Below, piece by piece: positions 1 through 9,940 of a stretch of 32,779 nucleotides of DNA. The stretch is from Tissierellia bacterium (GTDB taxonomy: Bacteria > Bacillota > Clostridia > Tissierellales > Tissierellaceae): the NCBI GenBank assembly GCA_028708575.1, contig JAQVYQ010000018.1:1-32779 (forward strand), in the 5' to 3' direction. The notes beneath the pieces were generated by a model, which was not told the origin of the DNA, searched no databases, and saw only the letters and a list, made by a program, of their open reading frames with translations. The number at the start of each line of letters is the position of its first letter. The first letter of the stretch is position 1. Both the position numbers and the translations under genes were made by a program.

Positions 1-94
1 TGCTATTAGGCTCATTTGTACAAGCAGCCAAACTAAAAACTATACTTAAAGCTAATACCACTAATATAATTGATTTTATTCTTTTTAACTTCAT
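1..94 (-). CDS. Partial lipoprotein (5' end only), possibly a solute-binding protein
   Basis: Minus strand reads MKLKRIKSIILVVLALSIVFSLAACTNEPNS, a lipoprotein signal peptide with LAAC lipobox; GAGGAG-like RBS at about 101-109; runs off the window edge. Confidence 0.75.
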   Translation of the reverse strand, partial: MKLKRIKSIILVVLALSIVFSLAACTNEPNS

Positions 95-132
95 TATTCT
101 CACTCCTCATGTATTTTGTATTGATTTTTAAA

Positions 133-181
133 AATAATAGATTTGTAAACTTAGGCTATCTAGATTTACAAATCTATTATT
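133..181. promoter_or_regulatory. 17-bp perfect inverted repeat upstream of the partial lipoprotein gene (operator or terminator-like)
   Basis: aataatagatttgtaaa (133-149) and tttacaaatctattatt (165-181) are exact reverse complements. Confidence 0.5.
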
Positions 182-272
182 TAATTTTCCTATAGGATTT
201 TAAAAAATCATCCAACAATTAGTATAGCACTTAATATGAATTTTAAGAAATTATTTGTCAATAATAATAAAA

Positions 273-310
273 AATCCTGAAATCCATATAAAGATCAGGA
301 TTTCAGGATT
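273..310 (-). terminator. Intrinsic terminator (second of two in tandem) after the aroD-ended cluster
   Basis: 13-bp perfect stem aatcctgaaatcc/ggatttcaggatt followed on the minus strand by a T-rich tract (ttttattattatt). Confidence 0.7.
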
Positions 311-329
311 CTGAATTAAAACAAAAAGA

Positions 330-348
330 GTTGCTTCTTTCAAGCAAC
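330..348 (-). terminator. Intrinsic terminator downstream of aroD
   Basis: GTTGCTT/AAGCAAC stem followed on the minus strand by ctctttttgtttt. Confidence 0.75.
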
Positions 349-381
349 CTTTTCCTACTAATTAATAATAAATATTCATAA

Positions 382-1146
382 TTATAGCGATTTATGCAAT
401 ATTCCCAAGGTCGTAGCTAATTCATCTACAGGAATTTGTCCAGGTGCAGAAATAGCCCCTACAGCTCCAAACGTCATTGATGAACCAAACACTTCTACCG
501 ATAGTCTACTTATTACTCCTAATGGTCCCATTGACATTGTTATTATAGGCCTATCTGCATATTTAGTATGCATCTCATTTGTTGCTGCTAATAATGTCAA
601 AACGTCCTCTGTTGATTGAGGCATTACAGCTATCTTTGGTATATCAGCTCCCATGTCTTGCATCTTCTTTAATCTTGATACTATATCATCTTTATCTGGT
701 GTCTTGAAGAAATCGTGGTTTGAACCTACTACTAATGCTCCAGCTTTATGTATATTTCTTATATTTTCCTCAACAAACTCATCACCTGAGTATATCTCAA
801 CATCAACTAAATCTACATTGCCTGATTGAGCTACTACTTTATTTAATTCAGTATATGCTTCCATTGATATTTCTTTTTCTCCACCTTCTTTTTTGGTTCT
901 GAAGGTAAATAAAATTGGAATATTTGGAATCGTTGCTCTTAAGTCCTTTAATGTATCTAATAGTTTTTCTTTATTAAAAACGTCTTCGTAGAAATCCACC
1001 CTCCACTCTACAACGTCAATATTCATCATAATTTTGATTTCTTGTGCTTTACATATAATTTCATCTTTTGTTTTGCCAACTATTGGTACTATTATCTTTG
1101 GATTACCTTCTCCTATGGTAACATTTTTTACTTTTATCGCTTTCAA
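382..1146 (-). CDS. aroD: Type I 3-dehydroquinate dehydratase
   Basis: 254 aa; type I DHQase-like motifs EWRVDF, GSNHDF (His), KIAVMP (Schiff-base Lys), SMGPLGVISR, GQIPV. Confidence 0.9.
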   Translation of the reverse strand: MKAIKVKNVTIGEGNPKIIVPIVGKTKDEIICKAQEIKIMMNIDVVEWRVDFYEDVFNKEKLLDTLKDLRATIPNIPILFTFRTKKEGGEKEISMEAYTELNKVVAQSGNVDLVDVEIYSGDEFVEENIRNIHKAGALVVGSNHDFFKTPDKDDIVSRLKKMQDMGADIPKIAVMPQSTEDVLTLLAATNEMHTKYADRPIITMSMGPLGVISRLSVEVFGSSMTFGAVGAISAPGQIPVDELATTLGILHKSL

Positions 1147-1190
1147 ATTTAACCTCCTTTTAAATGCTTATATACAAAAGTAAATTCTAT

Positions 1191-2366
1191 TTATAAATAT
1201 ACTCTCCTACCCTCGCTTGCTGAAACATATGCTGCATATAATATTTTTGTTGTTTCTGCGGCTATTTCAAAACTTGATATAGGTTGCTTATCATATGCAA
1301 CACATTCTAAAAAATCTTGCATTTGATTAACGTATCCCCTTTTTATACTTTCAGATACGAAAACTTTATTCCAACCAGTTTTATTTTCCAACTTTTCTGA
1401 AATATATACATCTTCTAAATCCTCTTGATCAATAAAGTAGGTTTTAAGTTCATCTGTAGGAGTGATATTACATATCAATGAACTATCATTAGTGTATATC
1501 TCTATATAATTCTTCACCCCACCTAAAACATTATCGTTAGCAAATATTGTTGCCTTAGTATTATCTGTAAAAGTTATAGTCATAGTTCCAAAATCTTCTA
1601 CATCCAATGGGTTTGCCCTTAGATATTTTCTTTTTTCCGAAGTTAAAGTAGTAGCAATAGAACCTATATCTGCTACAACACTTTTTACTTTAATATCAAT
1701 CCCCTTTGTTTTAGCTTCTATATTTTTTAAATATAGAATGCCCCCCAATGGATGACAACCTATTCTCAATAGAGTACCACCACCTGTATCTTCCCATGAA
1801 CTAGCAAAGCTAGATGGGGAACCTTGAACACTTTCTTCACCTTTCATAAACAAAATAGTGCTCTTCTTTTTATTAATAATCTCAGCTGCTTTTTGTATAT
1901 TAGGAGAATAAATATAATTTTCTGCATACATAAACTTTTGATTACTATTTTTAATTGTATTTCTAAGTTTTTTTATGTCAGCCAAGACTTTATTATACAT
2001 TTTCTCCTTTGAAACCTTTATGCCAATTGGTTTTTTATCATTAGGCATTCCGAAATATCCAGTAAGAGGTTTTTCACAAATTACGTGTTTTCCCGCTTCC
2101 ATAGCTTCTGTAGTCATTATAAGATGAGTAGATGGCGGTGTTGCTAAAATTACAACATCAATATCTGTATCTTGCAAAACTTCCTTATAGTTATCAGTAT
2201 ACTTATAATAACCATAAATATTAGCAATTTGTTTAGCTGATTCAAGTTTTGTATCAGCAACTGAAACCAAATCTATATCCATCCCAGCAATCCGTTTAAT
2301 AGAATCGCTATGCAACCTTGCTGCAAATCCAGCTCCTATCATACCAACATTTAGCTTTTTCAACAA
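1191..2366 (-). CDS. Gfo/Idh/MocA family NAD(P)-dependent oxidoreductase
   Basis: N-terminal Rossmann GMIGAGFAARLH, VVILATPPSTH and ICEKPLTG (EKP motif). Confidence 0.85.
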   Translation of the reverse strand: MLKKLNVGMIGAGFAARLHSDSIKRIAGMDIDLVSVADTKLESAKQIANIYGYYKYTDNYKEVLQDTDIDVVILATPPSTHLIMTTEAMEAGKHVICEKPLTGYFGMPNDKKPIGIKVSKEKMYNKVLADIKKLRNTIKNSNQKFMYAENYIYSPNIQKAAEIINKKKSTILFMKGEESVQGSPSSFASSWEDTGGGTLLRIGCHPLGGILYLKNIEAKTKGIDIKVKSVVADIGSIATTLTSEKRKYLRANPLDVEDFGTMTITFTDNTKATIFANDNVLGGVKNYIEIYTNDSSLICNITPTDELKTYFIDQEDLEDVYISEKLENKTGWNKVFVSESIKRGYVNQMQDFLECVAYDKQPISSFEIAAETTKILYAAYVSASEGRRVYL

Positions 2367-2378
2367 TCCACTCCCCTT

Positions 2379-3881
2379 TTATCTATTTAGCAACTTTTTC
2401 TCTCTTGTTTTTTTCCAAAAGTTACTTTGTGAAAAAGACATGAATATTATAGCTACAAGTAGAATCAGAGAAATTGGATTTGTTACTATATCAATAATAA
2501 AACCTATTAGGCTATTCCCTGCCATAGAAACTGCTCTTCTAAAACTTTGCTCAATTATAGTACTTAATATAACTCCTAATATTAAGGGGGCTGTTGGAAA
2601 ATGATAAAGTTTTAATAAATATCCAATTATTCCGAATCCTAACATCCAATAAATATCTGCAATGCTATTATTAATTGCATATGAACCCACAACTGATAAT
2701 ATTATTATAGTAGGCATAAGAATATATTTCGGAATTTCAACAATTTTAGTAAATAACTTAATACCCATAAATCCAAATATTAGTAAGAATATATTGCCAA
2801 TAAAATTGCCTGCGACAATGAAACCAAATGCGTCTGGAGATTCAGTCATAAATAATGGTCCCGGCCTTAAACCGTGAATTAACAAAGCTCCAAGAATTAT
2901 TGCCGTAACAGCGTCACCTGGTATACCTAAAGTTAACATTGGTATATATGCTCCTCCAATTGCGGCATTATTAGCGGTTTCAGGTGCAACTAATCCTTCA
3001 ATAGCTCCTTCCCCAAAAGGCACTTCTGGATTTTTTGTGGTTCGTTTAGCTTGATCATAAGCAATTAATGCTGCTATATCACCACCAGTACCTGGCAATG
3101 CACCAACAAAAACACCTATTAGAGAAGATTTAATAGTCAAAACAAAGTACTTTACGTGACCTTTAAAATCTGGTTTCAAATTATCTACCTTTTGTTTTAC
3201 TGGATAGACACTTAAATCTCTTAATTGTATTAGGGCTTCTGACATCCCAAATAATCCTAGCATAACTACAACATAATTTACTCCCCCCATTAAATATGTG
3301 TTTCCAAAAGCAAATCGTTGTTGACCAGTTACTAGATCCAAGCCTATAGTCCCAATAAATAAACCTATTAATGCGGTGAAAATACCTCTGGAGTTAGATT
3401 CACTACCTAAACTACCTACCAATAGTAGCCCCATCATACCTAATAGAAAATAGTCCCTAGGTGCAAATTTTAATGCAATATTAGAAATTAATGGTGCTCC
3501 TATGGCTAAAATTACTGCCCCTATTAGCCCCCCCATAACCGATGACAAAGTTGCTACAGCTATTGCTTCTCCAGCTAATCCCTTTTTTGCTAATGGATAT
3601 CCATCTAGTGAAGTAGCTACTGCTGCCGTAGTTCCAGGTATATTTAGTAATATAGCTGCCCTAGAACCACCATACACACCACCAATTTGTGCCCCAAGCA
3701 TAGCTGCTAATGCAGGTAGAGGTTCCCATGAAAAGGTAAAGGAAATAAGTAAGGAGCAGGCCATCGAAACTGATAATCCAGGCATAGCACCAACGTATAT
3801 TCCTAAGAAAACAAAAAGTGCTAGGATTCCAATTAATGAAGGATTTAAAATTATTGATAACATACCATTTATGATTTCCAC
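2379..3881 (-). CDS. Tripartite tricarboxylate transporter large permease, TctA family
   Basis: 500 aa polytopic; GAMPGLSVSMACSLL, GGVYGGSRAAILLNIPGTTAAVATSLDGYPLAKKG, GALPGTGGDIAALIAYDQAKR. Confidence 0.95.
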   Translation of the reverse strand: MEIINGMLSIILNPSLIGILALFVFLGIYVGAMPGLSVSMACSLLISFTFSWEPLPALAAMLGAQIGGVYGGSRAAILLNIPGTTAAVATSLDGYPLAKKGLAGEAIAVATLSSVMGGLIGAVILAIGAPLISNIALKFAPRDYFLLGMMGLLLVGSLGSESNSRGIFTALIGLFIGTIGLDLVTGQQRFAFGNTYLMGGVNYVVVMLGLFGMSEALIQLRDLSVYPVKQKVDNLKPDFKGHVKYFVLTIKSSLIGVFVGALPGTGGDIAALIAYDQAKRTTKNPEVPFGEGAIEGLVAPETANNAAIGGAYIPMLTLGIPGDAVTAIILGALLIHGLRPGPLFMTESPDAFGFIVAGNFIGNIFLLIFGFMGIKLFTKIVEIPKYILMPTIIILSVVGSYAINNSIADIYWMLGFGIIGYLLKLYHFPTAPLILGVILSTIIEQSFRRAVSMAGNSLIGFIIDIVTNPISLILLVAIIFMSFSQSNFWKKTREKKLLNR

Positions 3882-3893
3882 TCTATTGCCTCC

Positions 3894-4370
3894 TTACGGT
3901 AACATTACTTTAAAAATATATTGAAATATAACTAAAATAACCCCAACAACCCCTGCTGAGATTAACAAAGACTTTACAATATCCCTAGGATGGAAGGTTA
4001 TCAATGATAAAGATAAGAAGAAAAATGTAGATATAGTAAATCCTACTCTAGGTAAAACAACTGCATAAATTACGATTAAAGTCATAATAGGAAATATCTT
4101 TCCTGGAAAAATATAAGCTATTATTTCTCTAATTTTCACTAATGCTTTTTTCTCACTTATGTCTACTTTATCATATTTCTTAAGTTCAACAATCATTAAC
4201 GCCGACATTACCATCATTAATATACTTAATATGAAAGGAAATGCACCCTGTGATGACAAAGTTGTATCCTTTTTATAAATCTGTATTGACAAAATAAACA
4301 GAATAATCCCAAGTAACACGTTTACTAATAAAAATGTTACCTCACCTTTCTCTAATCCTCGCTTTTTCAT
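3894..4370 (-). CDS. Tripartite tricarboxylate transporter small permease, TctB family
   Basis: Four hydrophobic segments, next to TctA. ORF track start (4430) trimmed to MKKRGLEKGEV because an AAGGAGG RBS directly precedes the ATG at 4370. Confidence 0.8.
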   Translation of the reverse strand: MKKRGLEKGEVTFLLVNVLLGIILFILSIQIYKKDTTLSSQGAFPFILSILMMVMSALMIVELKKYDKVDISEKKALVKIREIIAYIFPGKIFPIMTLIVIYAVVLPRVGFTISTFFFLSLSLITFHPRDIVKSLLISAGVVGVILVIFQYIFKVMLP

Positions 4371-4396
4371 AAAAACCTCCTTCATAATACTTAAAG

Positions 4397-4449
4397 ATAA
4401 GATGTCTTTAATAATTTTAGGTATATTCAAATTACTTAAGACATCTTAT
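4397..4449 (-). other. Intercistronic inverted repeat between tctC and tctB
   Basis: ATAAGATGTCTT (4397-4408) and AAGACATCTTAT (4438-4449), 12-bp perfect arms. Confidence 0.6.
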
Positions 4450-4464
4450 AGTTATACTTTAGGA

Positions 4465-5547
4465 TTAATTAACACGTTGAATTCCAAATTCTTCAGGCGA
4501 GCTTTCAGTTACACCAGCATCATACAATAACCAAGATGTAACGCTTCTATAATTATCTATAAAATCTCTTGCTTCTTGTCCACCGATTCCTAGTGGTACA
4601 TTTCCTAGATTTTTAGTCATTTCACTATAATCAGGATTACTTACCGCCCTTTCAAATGCTTCTGTTAGAATGTCTACAATCTCTTGTGGTGTTCCATTTT
4701 TTACAAATGCCCCATAAAATGGACCCCATGGTAAGTAATCATTAAATTTTGGATATGAATCTATTATAACCGGAACATCTTCAATTCCTTCAACTGGCTC
4801 GGTATGATATACTGCTAAACCAACAAGGTCTCCAGATCTAAGCATTTCATATGAAGACCCTAGAGTAGTAATTGTAAAATCAACGTGTTCACCTAATACT
4901 GCAGTTAAGGCACCTGCCTCTCCGTCAAAGGTTACATACTGGGCTTCAGTACCAACAATACTTTTTAACATTGAATCTGCTACTTGAGGATAACCTCCAG
5001 GACCAGTAACTGCCATTGTAACTTCACCTGGTCTTGCTAACATATCATTAACTAAATCTTCCATTGTTTTATATTTTGAATCTGATCTTACCGAAACAAC
5101 CCCAACAGTAGTAGAAAAGATATTAATTGGGATAAAATCTGAATAGTCTAGATTTGATGTCCCCATGATTTTTGCAATTTGTGGATTTTCTGCACCAAAC
5201 AGGATATTATATCCATCTGCTGATTGCTCATTTACATATTGTGTAGCAATCCCACCAGCTGCACCTGGTCTGTTTGTGAATATTACGGTTTTTCCCAATT
5301 CCTCTTGTATATAAGGTCCTAATGCTCTAGAAACACTATCGTTTATTCCACCTGCTGCCCACATTATTGTTCCTTGCAAATCTTTTGTTGGAAATTCCAC
5401 ACTTCCATTGTTTTCTGTGTTTTCAGTAGTAGTGGTTTCTAGATCTTGGTTATTACTTGTATCTGTAGTATCAGAACTACAGCCAGCCAATACTCCTGCT
5501 ATTAAGGCCAATACCAATAATAAACTAATCATTTTTTTTGTTTTCAT
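4465..5547 (-). CDS. Tripartite tricarboxylate transporter substrate-binding lipoprotein, TctC/Bug family
   Basis: Signal peptide with LAGC lipobox; AAGGIATQYV, ADGYNILFG; directly upstream of TctB/TctA. Confidence 0.93.
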   Translation of the reverse strand: MKTKKMISLLLVLALIAGVLAGCSSDTTDTSNNQDLETTTTENTENNGSVEFPTKDLQGTIMWAAGGINDSVSRALGPYIQEELGKTVIFTNRPGAAGGIATQYVNEQSADGYNILFGAENPQIAKIMGTSNLDYSDFIPINIFSTTVGVVSVRSDSKYKTMEDLVNDMLARPGEVTMAVTGPGGYPQVADSMLKSIVGTEAQYVTFDGEAGALTAVLGEHVDFTITTLGSSYEMLRSGDLVGLAVYHTEPVEGIEDVPVIIDSYPKFNDYLPWGPFYGAFVKNGTPQEIVDILTEAFERAVSNPDYSEMTKNLGNVPLGIGGQEARDFIDNYRSVTSWLLYDAGVTESSPEEFGIQRVN

Positions 5548-5629
5548 AATACATTCCTCCTAATTATTAGATTGTAGTCTGGTTAATTTTCTTGAATCTT
5601 TGACTATTAGCTGAAATATCTCCTTTCTT

Positions 5630-6448
5630 TTACAAATCATGCTTTGCTAAATAATCCATTGCAGTTTCTAAACATCTACGTGCATGTTCTGCATTACCAA
5701 GAACTCCTACCCTTTTTAAATGTGGAAGTTCAATTGAAAACGTTATATCATCTGGTAGATGCTTTATGATATCAGCTATAGGTATGCCACCTTCACCTAC
5801 ATAAAGTCTTTCATCTCTTCCTGTATGAATTAATCCTTCTTTTGTATCTGGTATTTCTGCTGGCCCATCACATAGATGTGCAAAATGAAAATAATTTCTT
5901 GGAACTGCATCTAGTTCTTCATAGGATACCCTTGAACGATTAAAGTGTAATGTATCTATCATAATGCCTGCGTTATCTTTATTTACAGCATTCAATACAT
6001 CCATGGCACCTTTTAGGTCCTTAACACTTGCCCATGTAACGAATTCAAGATCTACATTAAGTCTATATTTATTTGCTATATCGCAAAGCTGTGCAAATTG
6101 CTCTATGTAGAAATACCTATCATCAATCCATATACTGCTAAGAACGCTCTTTGCACCTAATTCAGCTGCTACTTCTATTGCTGGTTTATATTGCTTAACA
6201 TCTCGCCCTTCCTCAATTTTTGCTAATTCAATATCGTGGACCTTTAAACCAGTTTCTTTAAGTGCAGTTTTTGTATCTTCAAGCATTTTTTTATTGTTTG
6301 CTAAGTCATAGTTGGGCTCACCAGGTAATCCCATATATATTGGTCTGATGCTAATAAAATCATATCCAGCCTGAGCTGCTATATATGTCATTTCTGGTGG
6401 TGCACAACCTAAGACCGTAAGATGTGCTAATGAAAACTTATGTGCCAT
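5630..6448 (-). CDS. Sugar phosphate isomerase/epimerase-like (AP endonuclease 2-type TIM barrel)
   Basis: MIDTLHFNRS, FAHLCDGPAE, VGEGGIPIADIIKHL, SIELPH. Start trimmed from 6463 to MAHKFSLAH after the GAGGAGGG RBS. Confidence 0.8.
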   Translation of the reverse strand: MAHKFSLAHLTVLGCAPPEMTYIAAQAGYDFISIRPIYMGLPGEPNYDLANNKKMLEDTKTALKETGLKVHDIELAKIEEGRDVKQYKPAIEVAAELGAKSVLSSIWIDDRYFYIEQFAQLCDIANKYRLNVDLEFVTWASVKDLKGAMDVLNAVNKDNAGIMIDTLHFNRSRVSYEELDAVPRNYFHFAHLCDGPAEIPDTKEGLIHTGRDERLYVGEGGIPIADIIKHLPDDITFSIELPHLKRVGVLGNAEHARRCLETAMDYLAKHDL

Positions 6449-6566
6449 TATAACCCTCCTCATATATGTCCCTGAATTATCAAAAACTATTACTTGAAAT
6501 TCTTTTACATTTTATAATTGACATCGTTTGCACAAAGTCAATTAATCTATTATTTTAAATAGGGGG

Positions 6567-6592
6567 ATATAAGGGAGTATTCTCCCTTATAT
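6567..6592 (-). other. Intercistronic hairpin between the TPP-enzyme gene and the isomerase-like gene
   Basis: ATATAAGGGAG-tatt-CTCCCTTATAT perfect 11-bp stem. Confidence 0.65.
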
Positions 6593-6613
6593 GATATTGA
6601 TTAACACCACAAA

Positions 6614-8419
6614 CTACTTACTTGTATTTAGATGTTTAGATTTTTTAGCCTCTCCACTAATTAATTTACCATTTACTACATTTTCCTTTGGATTATAAAT
6701 ATCGTTTATATTCCAAATTCCATCTGTAGGCACTGGTATGTTTTCCATTGGAGCATCAATTATATATGGGATATCTGCATTGATTGCTTCTTCAAACACA
6801 TCTTTGAATTCATCTGCAGAATTTATTCTAACACCTTTTACCCCATATGCTTGTGCAATCATAGCCCAATCTGGATTATATGGTTTCCCATTGGGGGTAT
6901 GGAATTCTGTTCCAAATGTGTGTTGATAGGCACCTTTTGTTAATCCAGCTATTGTACCAAATGCACTGTTATTCATAATAACCCATACTACAGGAATGTT
7001 TTGCTCTACTGCTGTTGCTAATACTGATGGATTAGTACCAAATCCACCATCTCCAATAAGTGTTATAACCTTCTTCTCTGGAGCTGCTAGTTTAGCACCT
7101 AAAATTGCTGCTGAACCAAATCCCATTGTTGCAAGTCCTCCTGGATGGAAAATTGTACTTGGTTGAGTTATGTCAAATTGCTGACCTACACCATTTTTAT
7201 TCCAACCAACGTCTGTGAAGATTAGCCCATCTTGTGGAAACACTTCCCTTACATCTTTAAGTATTCTTTGTGGTGTCATTGGAAATCTTGAATCTTCAGA
7301 TATTTCTCTATTTGATTCTTTAAACTCTGCTTTGTAATCAGCTATTTTCTTTCTAAGTTCTGGTCTGTCAATTCCCTCTGGCTTTAACTCTTTAGCTGCT
7401 TCAAATATTTGAGCTAAAGCTTGTTTAGGATCTGCAACTGCACCAATTTCAACTGGATAGTTCCTTCCAATTTCAGCTGGATCTATATCAATTTGAATAA
7501 ATTTCGACTTTTGGCTAAATGTTACTCCCTCATACCATGAGCTAGAATCAGCCTCTGCAAATCTAGTTCCTACTCCTAGGATCAAGTCCGCATTCTTAGT
7601 TATTTCATGTACGAAATCTGTTCCCCAGAATCCTGTCATACCTACTAATAATGGATGTGTATCAGATACTCCACCTTGACCCATTAAAGATCTTGATAGT
7701 GGTATATCTAAGAAGTCTGCAAGAGCCTGTAATTCTTCACTTGCTTGGTGCCAAATTACTTGCCCGCCAAAGTGTATTAAAGGTCTTTCTGCTTCTATTA
7801 ATCTCTTTGCAATTTCCTTTGCTGTTTCCTTTGCTAGTGCTGGTTTAACTGTAAAGTGTGAATCATGATAAGTTCTTTCGAAATTACTGTCATCTATTTC
7901 TCTTGACCACATATCCATAGGTATGGAAATCAATACAGGTCCTGGTCTACCTGATTCGGCCAATCTAAATGCTTTATCAAGTATTTCAGGCATTAATTCT
8001 GGAGTATCTAATCTCCAAGCTCTCTTTACAAATGGTTTATAAATCTCATATTGTGAACCATCTGAATGTAAATTTATTTCTTGATGAGGATGTTTCCCAT
8101 AATAATAGCTTGGAACATCTCCTGCTAATACTACTAAAGGTATTGCATCTAATGCTGCATTTGCAACACCAGTGGTAGCATTAGTAATTCCGGGTCCTAG
8201 GTGGGTCATAACTACAGCTGCTTTCTTAGCTACTCTTGCATATCCATCTGCTGCTGTTGCAGCTATTTGTTCATGTCTATTTGAAATATATTTTATTTTT
8301 TCACTTTTTTCTAAAGCATCTAGAAATCCTATGACTGTGTGTCCAGTTAGTCCAAAAACGTACTCTACACCTCTTCTTTCTAAATAATCTACGATTTGAT
8401 ACGAAAGTAATTTTTTCAA
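6614..8419 (-). CDS. Thiamine-pyrophosphate-dependent enzyme, acetolactate-synthase-like superfamily, substrate unknown
   Basis: 601 aa; N-terminal GLTGHTVIGFLDAL...RHEQIAATAADGYAR, TPP-binding GDGGFGTNPS...NN motif. Confidence 0.88.
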   Translation of the reverse strand: MKKLLSYQIVDYLERRGVEYVFGLTGHTVIGFLDALEKSEKIKYISNRHEQIAATAADGYARVAKKAAVVMTHLGPGITNATTGVANAALDAIPLVVLAGDVPSYYYGKHPHQEINLHSDGSQYEIYKPFVKRAWRLDTPELMPEILDKAFRLAESGRPGPVLISIPMDMWSREIDDSNFERTYHDSHFTVKPALAKETAKEIAKRLIEAERPLIHFGGQVIWHQASEELQALADFLDIPLSRSLMGQGGVSDTHPLLVGMTGFWGTDFVHEITKNADLILGVGTRFAEADSSSWYEGVTFSQKSKFIQIDIDPAEIGRNYPVEIGAVADPKQALAQIFEAAKELKPEGIDRPELRKKIADYKAEFKESNREISEDSRFPMTPQRILKDVREVFPQDGLIFTDVGWNKNGVGQQFDITQPSTIFHPGGLATMGFGSAAILGAKLAAPEKKVITLIGDGGFGTNPSVLATAVEQNIPVVWVIMNNSAFGTIAGLTKGAYQHTFGTEFHTPNGKPYNPDWAMIAQAYGVKGVRINSADEFKDVFEEAINADIPYIIDAPMENIPVPTDGIWNINDIYNPKENVVNGKLISGEAKKSKHLNTSK

Positions 8420-8433
8420 CTAGCTCCCCCCAA

Positions 8434-9876
8434 TTATTTTTCTAATTCTGAGTCGTAGAATTCTCCAAATAGTTCTTCATCTGAAGGCCTATCTTCAGGT
8501 ATTGGTTTTGATACCCATGTGAAGTTCATATAGTGCTTTAGGCTTACATTTTCAGATATTACATTTCCACCCCAAGTACCACAGCCTAAACTTGATGTCA
8601 TTGGCATACCATTTGTAAATGAACCAGCGTTTGCTTTTGAGTTAGGCTGCCTAACCATGATTCTTGAAACTGGTGCATTAAGTGCATGTCTGTGGATATG
8701 GTCTTCATTAAATGAATAAATACCGCATGAGTGTCCTTTTCCTCCAACTTCAAATATTCCTCTTACCATTTCTAAGGCTTCTTCAAAATCATCAAATTTG
8801 AATAATGCCAATAGTGTTGTAAGTTTTTCATGTGAGAACATATACTCATGACCTATACCGTCTCCCATTACCATTATAAACTTTCTATCCTTAGGTATTT
8901 CAAATCCTGCTATTTTTGCAAGTTGTTGAGGTGCAATAGCTACTGTGTCTGCAAGTCTTTTTCCTTTTTCATCCCACATTACTTTTTCTAATGAAGCTTT
9001 TTCTTTTTCATTTGCTAGATATCCACCAACATTTTGAAGTTCTTTTACCATTTCATCGAATATACTTGCCTGTATTATTAAATTCCCGTCTGCAGAACAT
9101 CCAGAACCATTATCAGATGTTTTGCTTTCCATTGTATTCATAGCTGCCTTTTTTATATCTGCAGTTTCATCTATGAGCATTGATGCGTTTCCTGCACCTA
9201 CTCCATATGCTGGTGTTCCTGCTGTATATGCTCTCCTTACCATATTTTGTCCGCCTGTTGCCAAAACAAGATCTGCTTCACCCATTACTGCCATGGACAT
9301 TGCTTTATTTGGATTACCTTTTAAACATTGTAATATATCTGGATTAACTCCTTCTTTTTCTAAAGCCGCTCTCATTAAGTCTACAGTCTTATTTGTAGTT
9401 TGTTGTGAACGTGGATGTGGTGAAAACACTACAACATCTCTTGCTTTAATTGCATATATTGCTGTTCCTGCTGGAGTTAAATCAGGGTTTGTTGTTGGAA
9501 CTAATGAAGCTATTATTCCTGCCGGTTTACCGTACTTAACAATCTGTTTTTCAGGAATTTCTTCTACAATACCAACACTTTTTTGACGAAGTGCATCTCT
9601 TAAAACTCCTCTAATCTTAAATCTTTTATTCATTCTAGAAACTGGATCTCCTAATCCTGTTTCTTCAATACCAAAATCTACAAGCTTTTTAAATGTTTGC
9701 TTATTTGCTACTGACCAAGCTACCGTTCTAATTAGTCTATCTACCTTTTCTTGGTCAAATTGCTCGATTTCTTTTTGAGCTATTCTTGCTCTACTAAACA
9801 CTTCTTCTAACTCATTTACTTGATCATCTGTTAAACCTGAGTATTTTTCTTTTAAACCTTTTGTTTTTTGTACCAC
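8434..9876 (-). CDS. Aldehyde dehydrogenase family, acylating (CoA-dependent) type
   Basis: 480 aa; SLVPTTNPDLTPAGTAIYAIKARDVVVFSPHPRS, NGSGCSADGN (active-site Cys), RIMVRQPNSKANAGSFTNGMPMTSSLGCGTWGGN, similar to acylating acetaldehyde/sulfoacetaldehyde dehydrogenases. Confidence 0.85.
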   Translation of the reverse strand: MVQKTKGLKEKYSGLTDDQVNELEEVFSRARIAQKEIEQFDQEKVDRLIRTVAWSVANKQTFKKLVDFGIEETGLGDPVSRMNKRFKIRGVLRDALRQKSVGIVEEIPEKQIVKYGKPAGIIASLVPTTNPDLTPAGTAIYAIKARDVVVFSPHPRSQQTTNKTVDLMRAALEKEGVNPDILQCLKGNPNKAMSMAVMGEADLVLATGGQNMVRRAYTAGTPAYGVGAGNASMLIDETADIKKAAMNTMESKTSDNGSGCSADGNLIIQASIFDEMVKELQNVGGYLANEKEKASLEKVMWDEKGKRLADTVAIAPQQLAKIAGFEIPKDRKFIMVMGDGIGHEYMFSHEKLTTLLALFKFDDFEEALEMVRGIFEVGGKGHSCGIYSFNEDHIHRHALNAPVSRIMVRQPNSKANAGSFTNGMPMTSSLGCGTWGGNVISENVSLKHYMNFTWVSKPIPEDRPSDEELFGEFYDSELEK

Positions 9877-9940
9877 TATCGAATGCCCCCTACATATTTA
9901 TTTTGTTTTATTAACATATATGCAAAACATCTAATAAATT

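Noticed and set aside
3502-3924. 140-aa plus-strand ORF antisense to tctA
   Set aside because: Entirely opposite a strongly supported TctA gene; no recognisable family or RBS context.
9122-9586. 154-aa plus-strand ORF antisense to the aldehyde dehydrogenase gene
   Set aside because: Shadow ORF opposite conserved coding sequence; composition reflects the antisense of the real gene.
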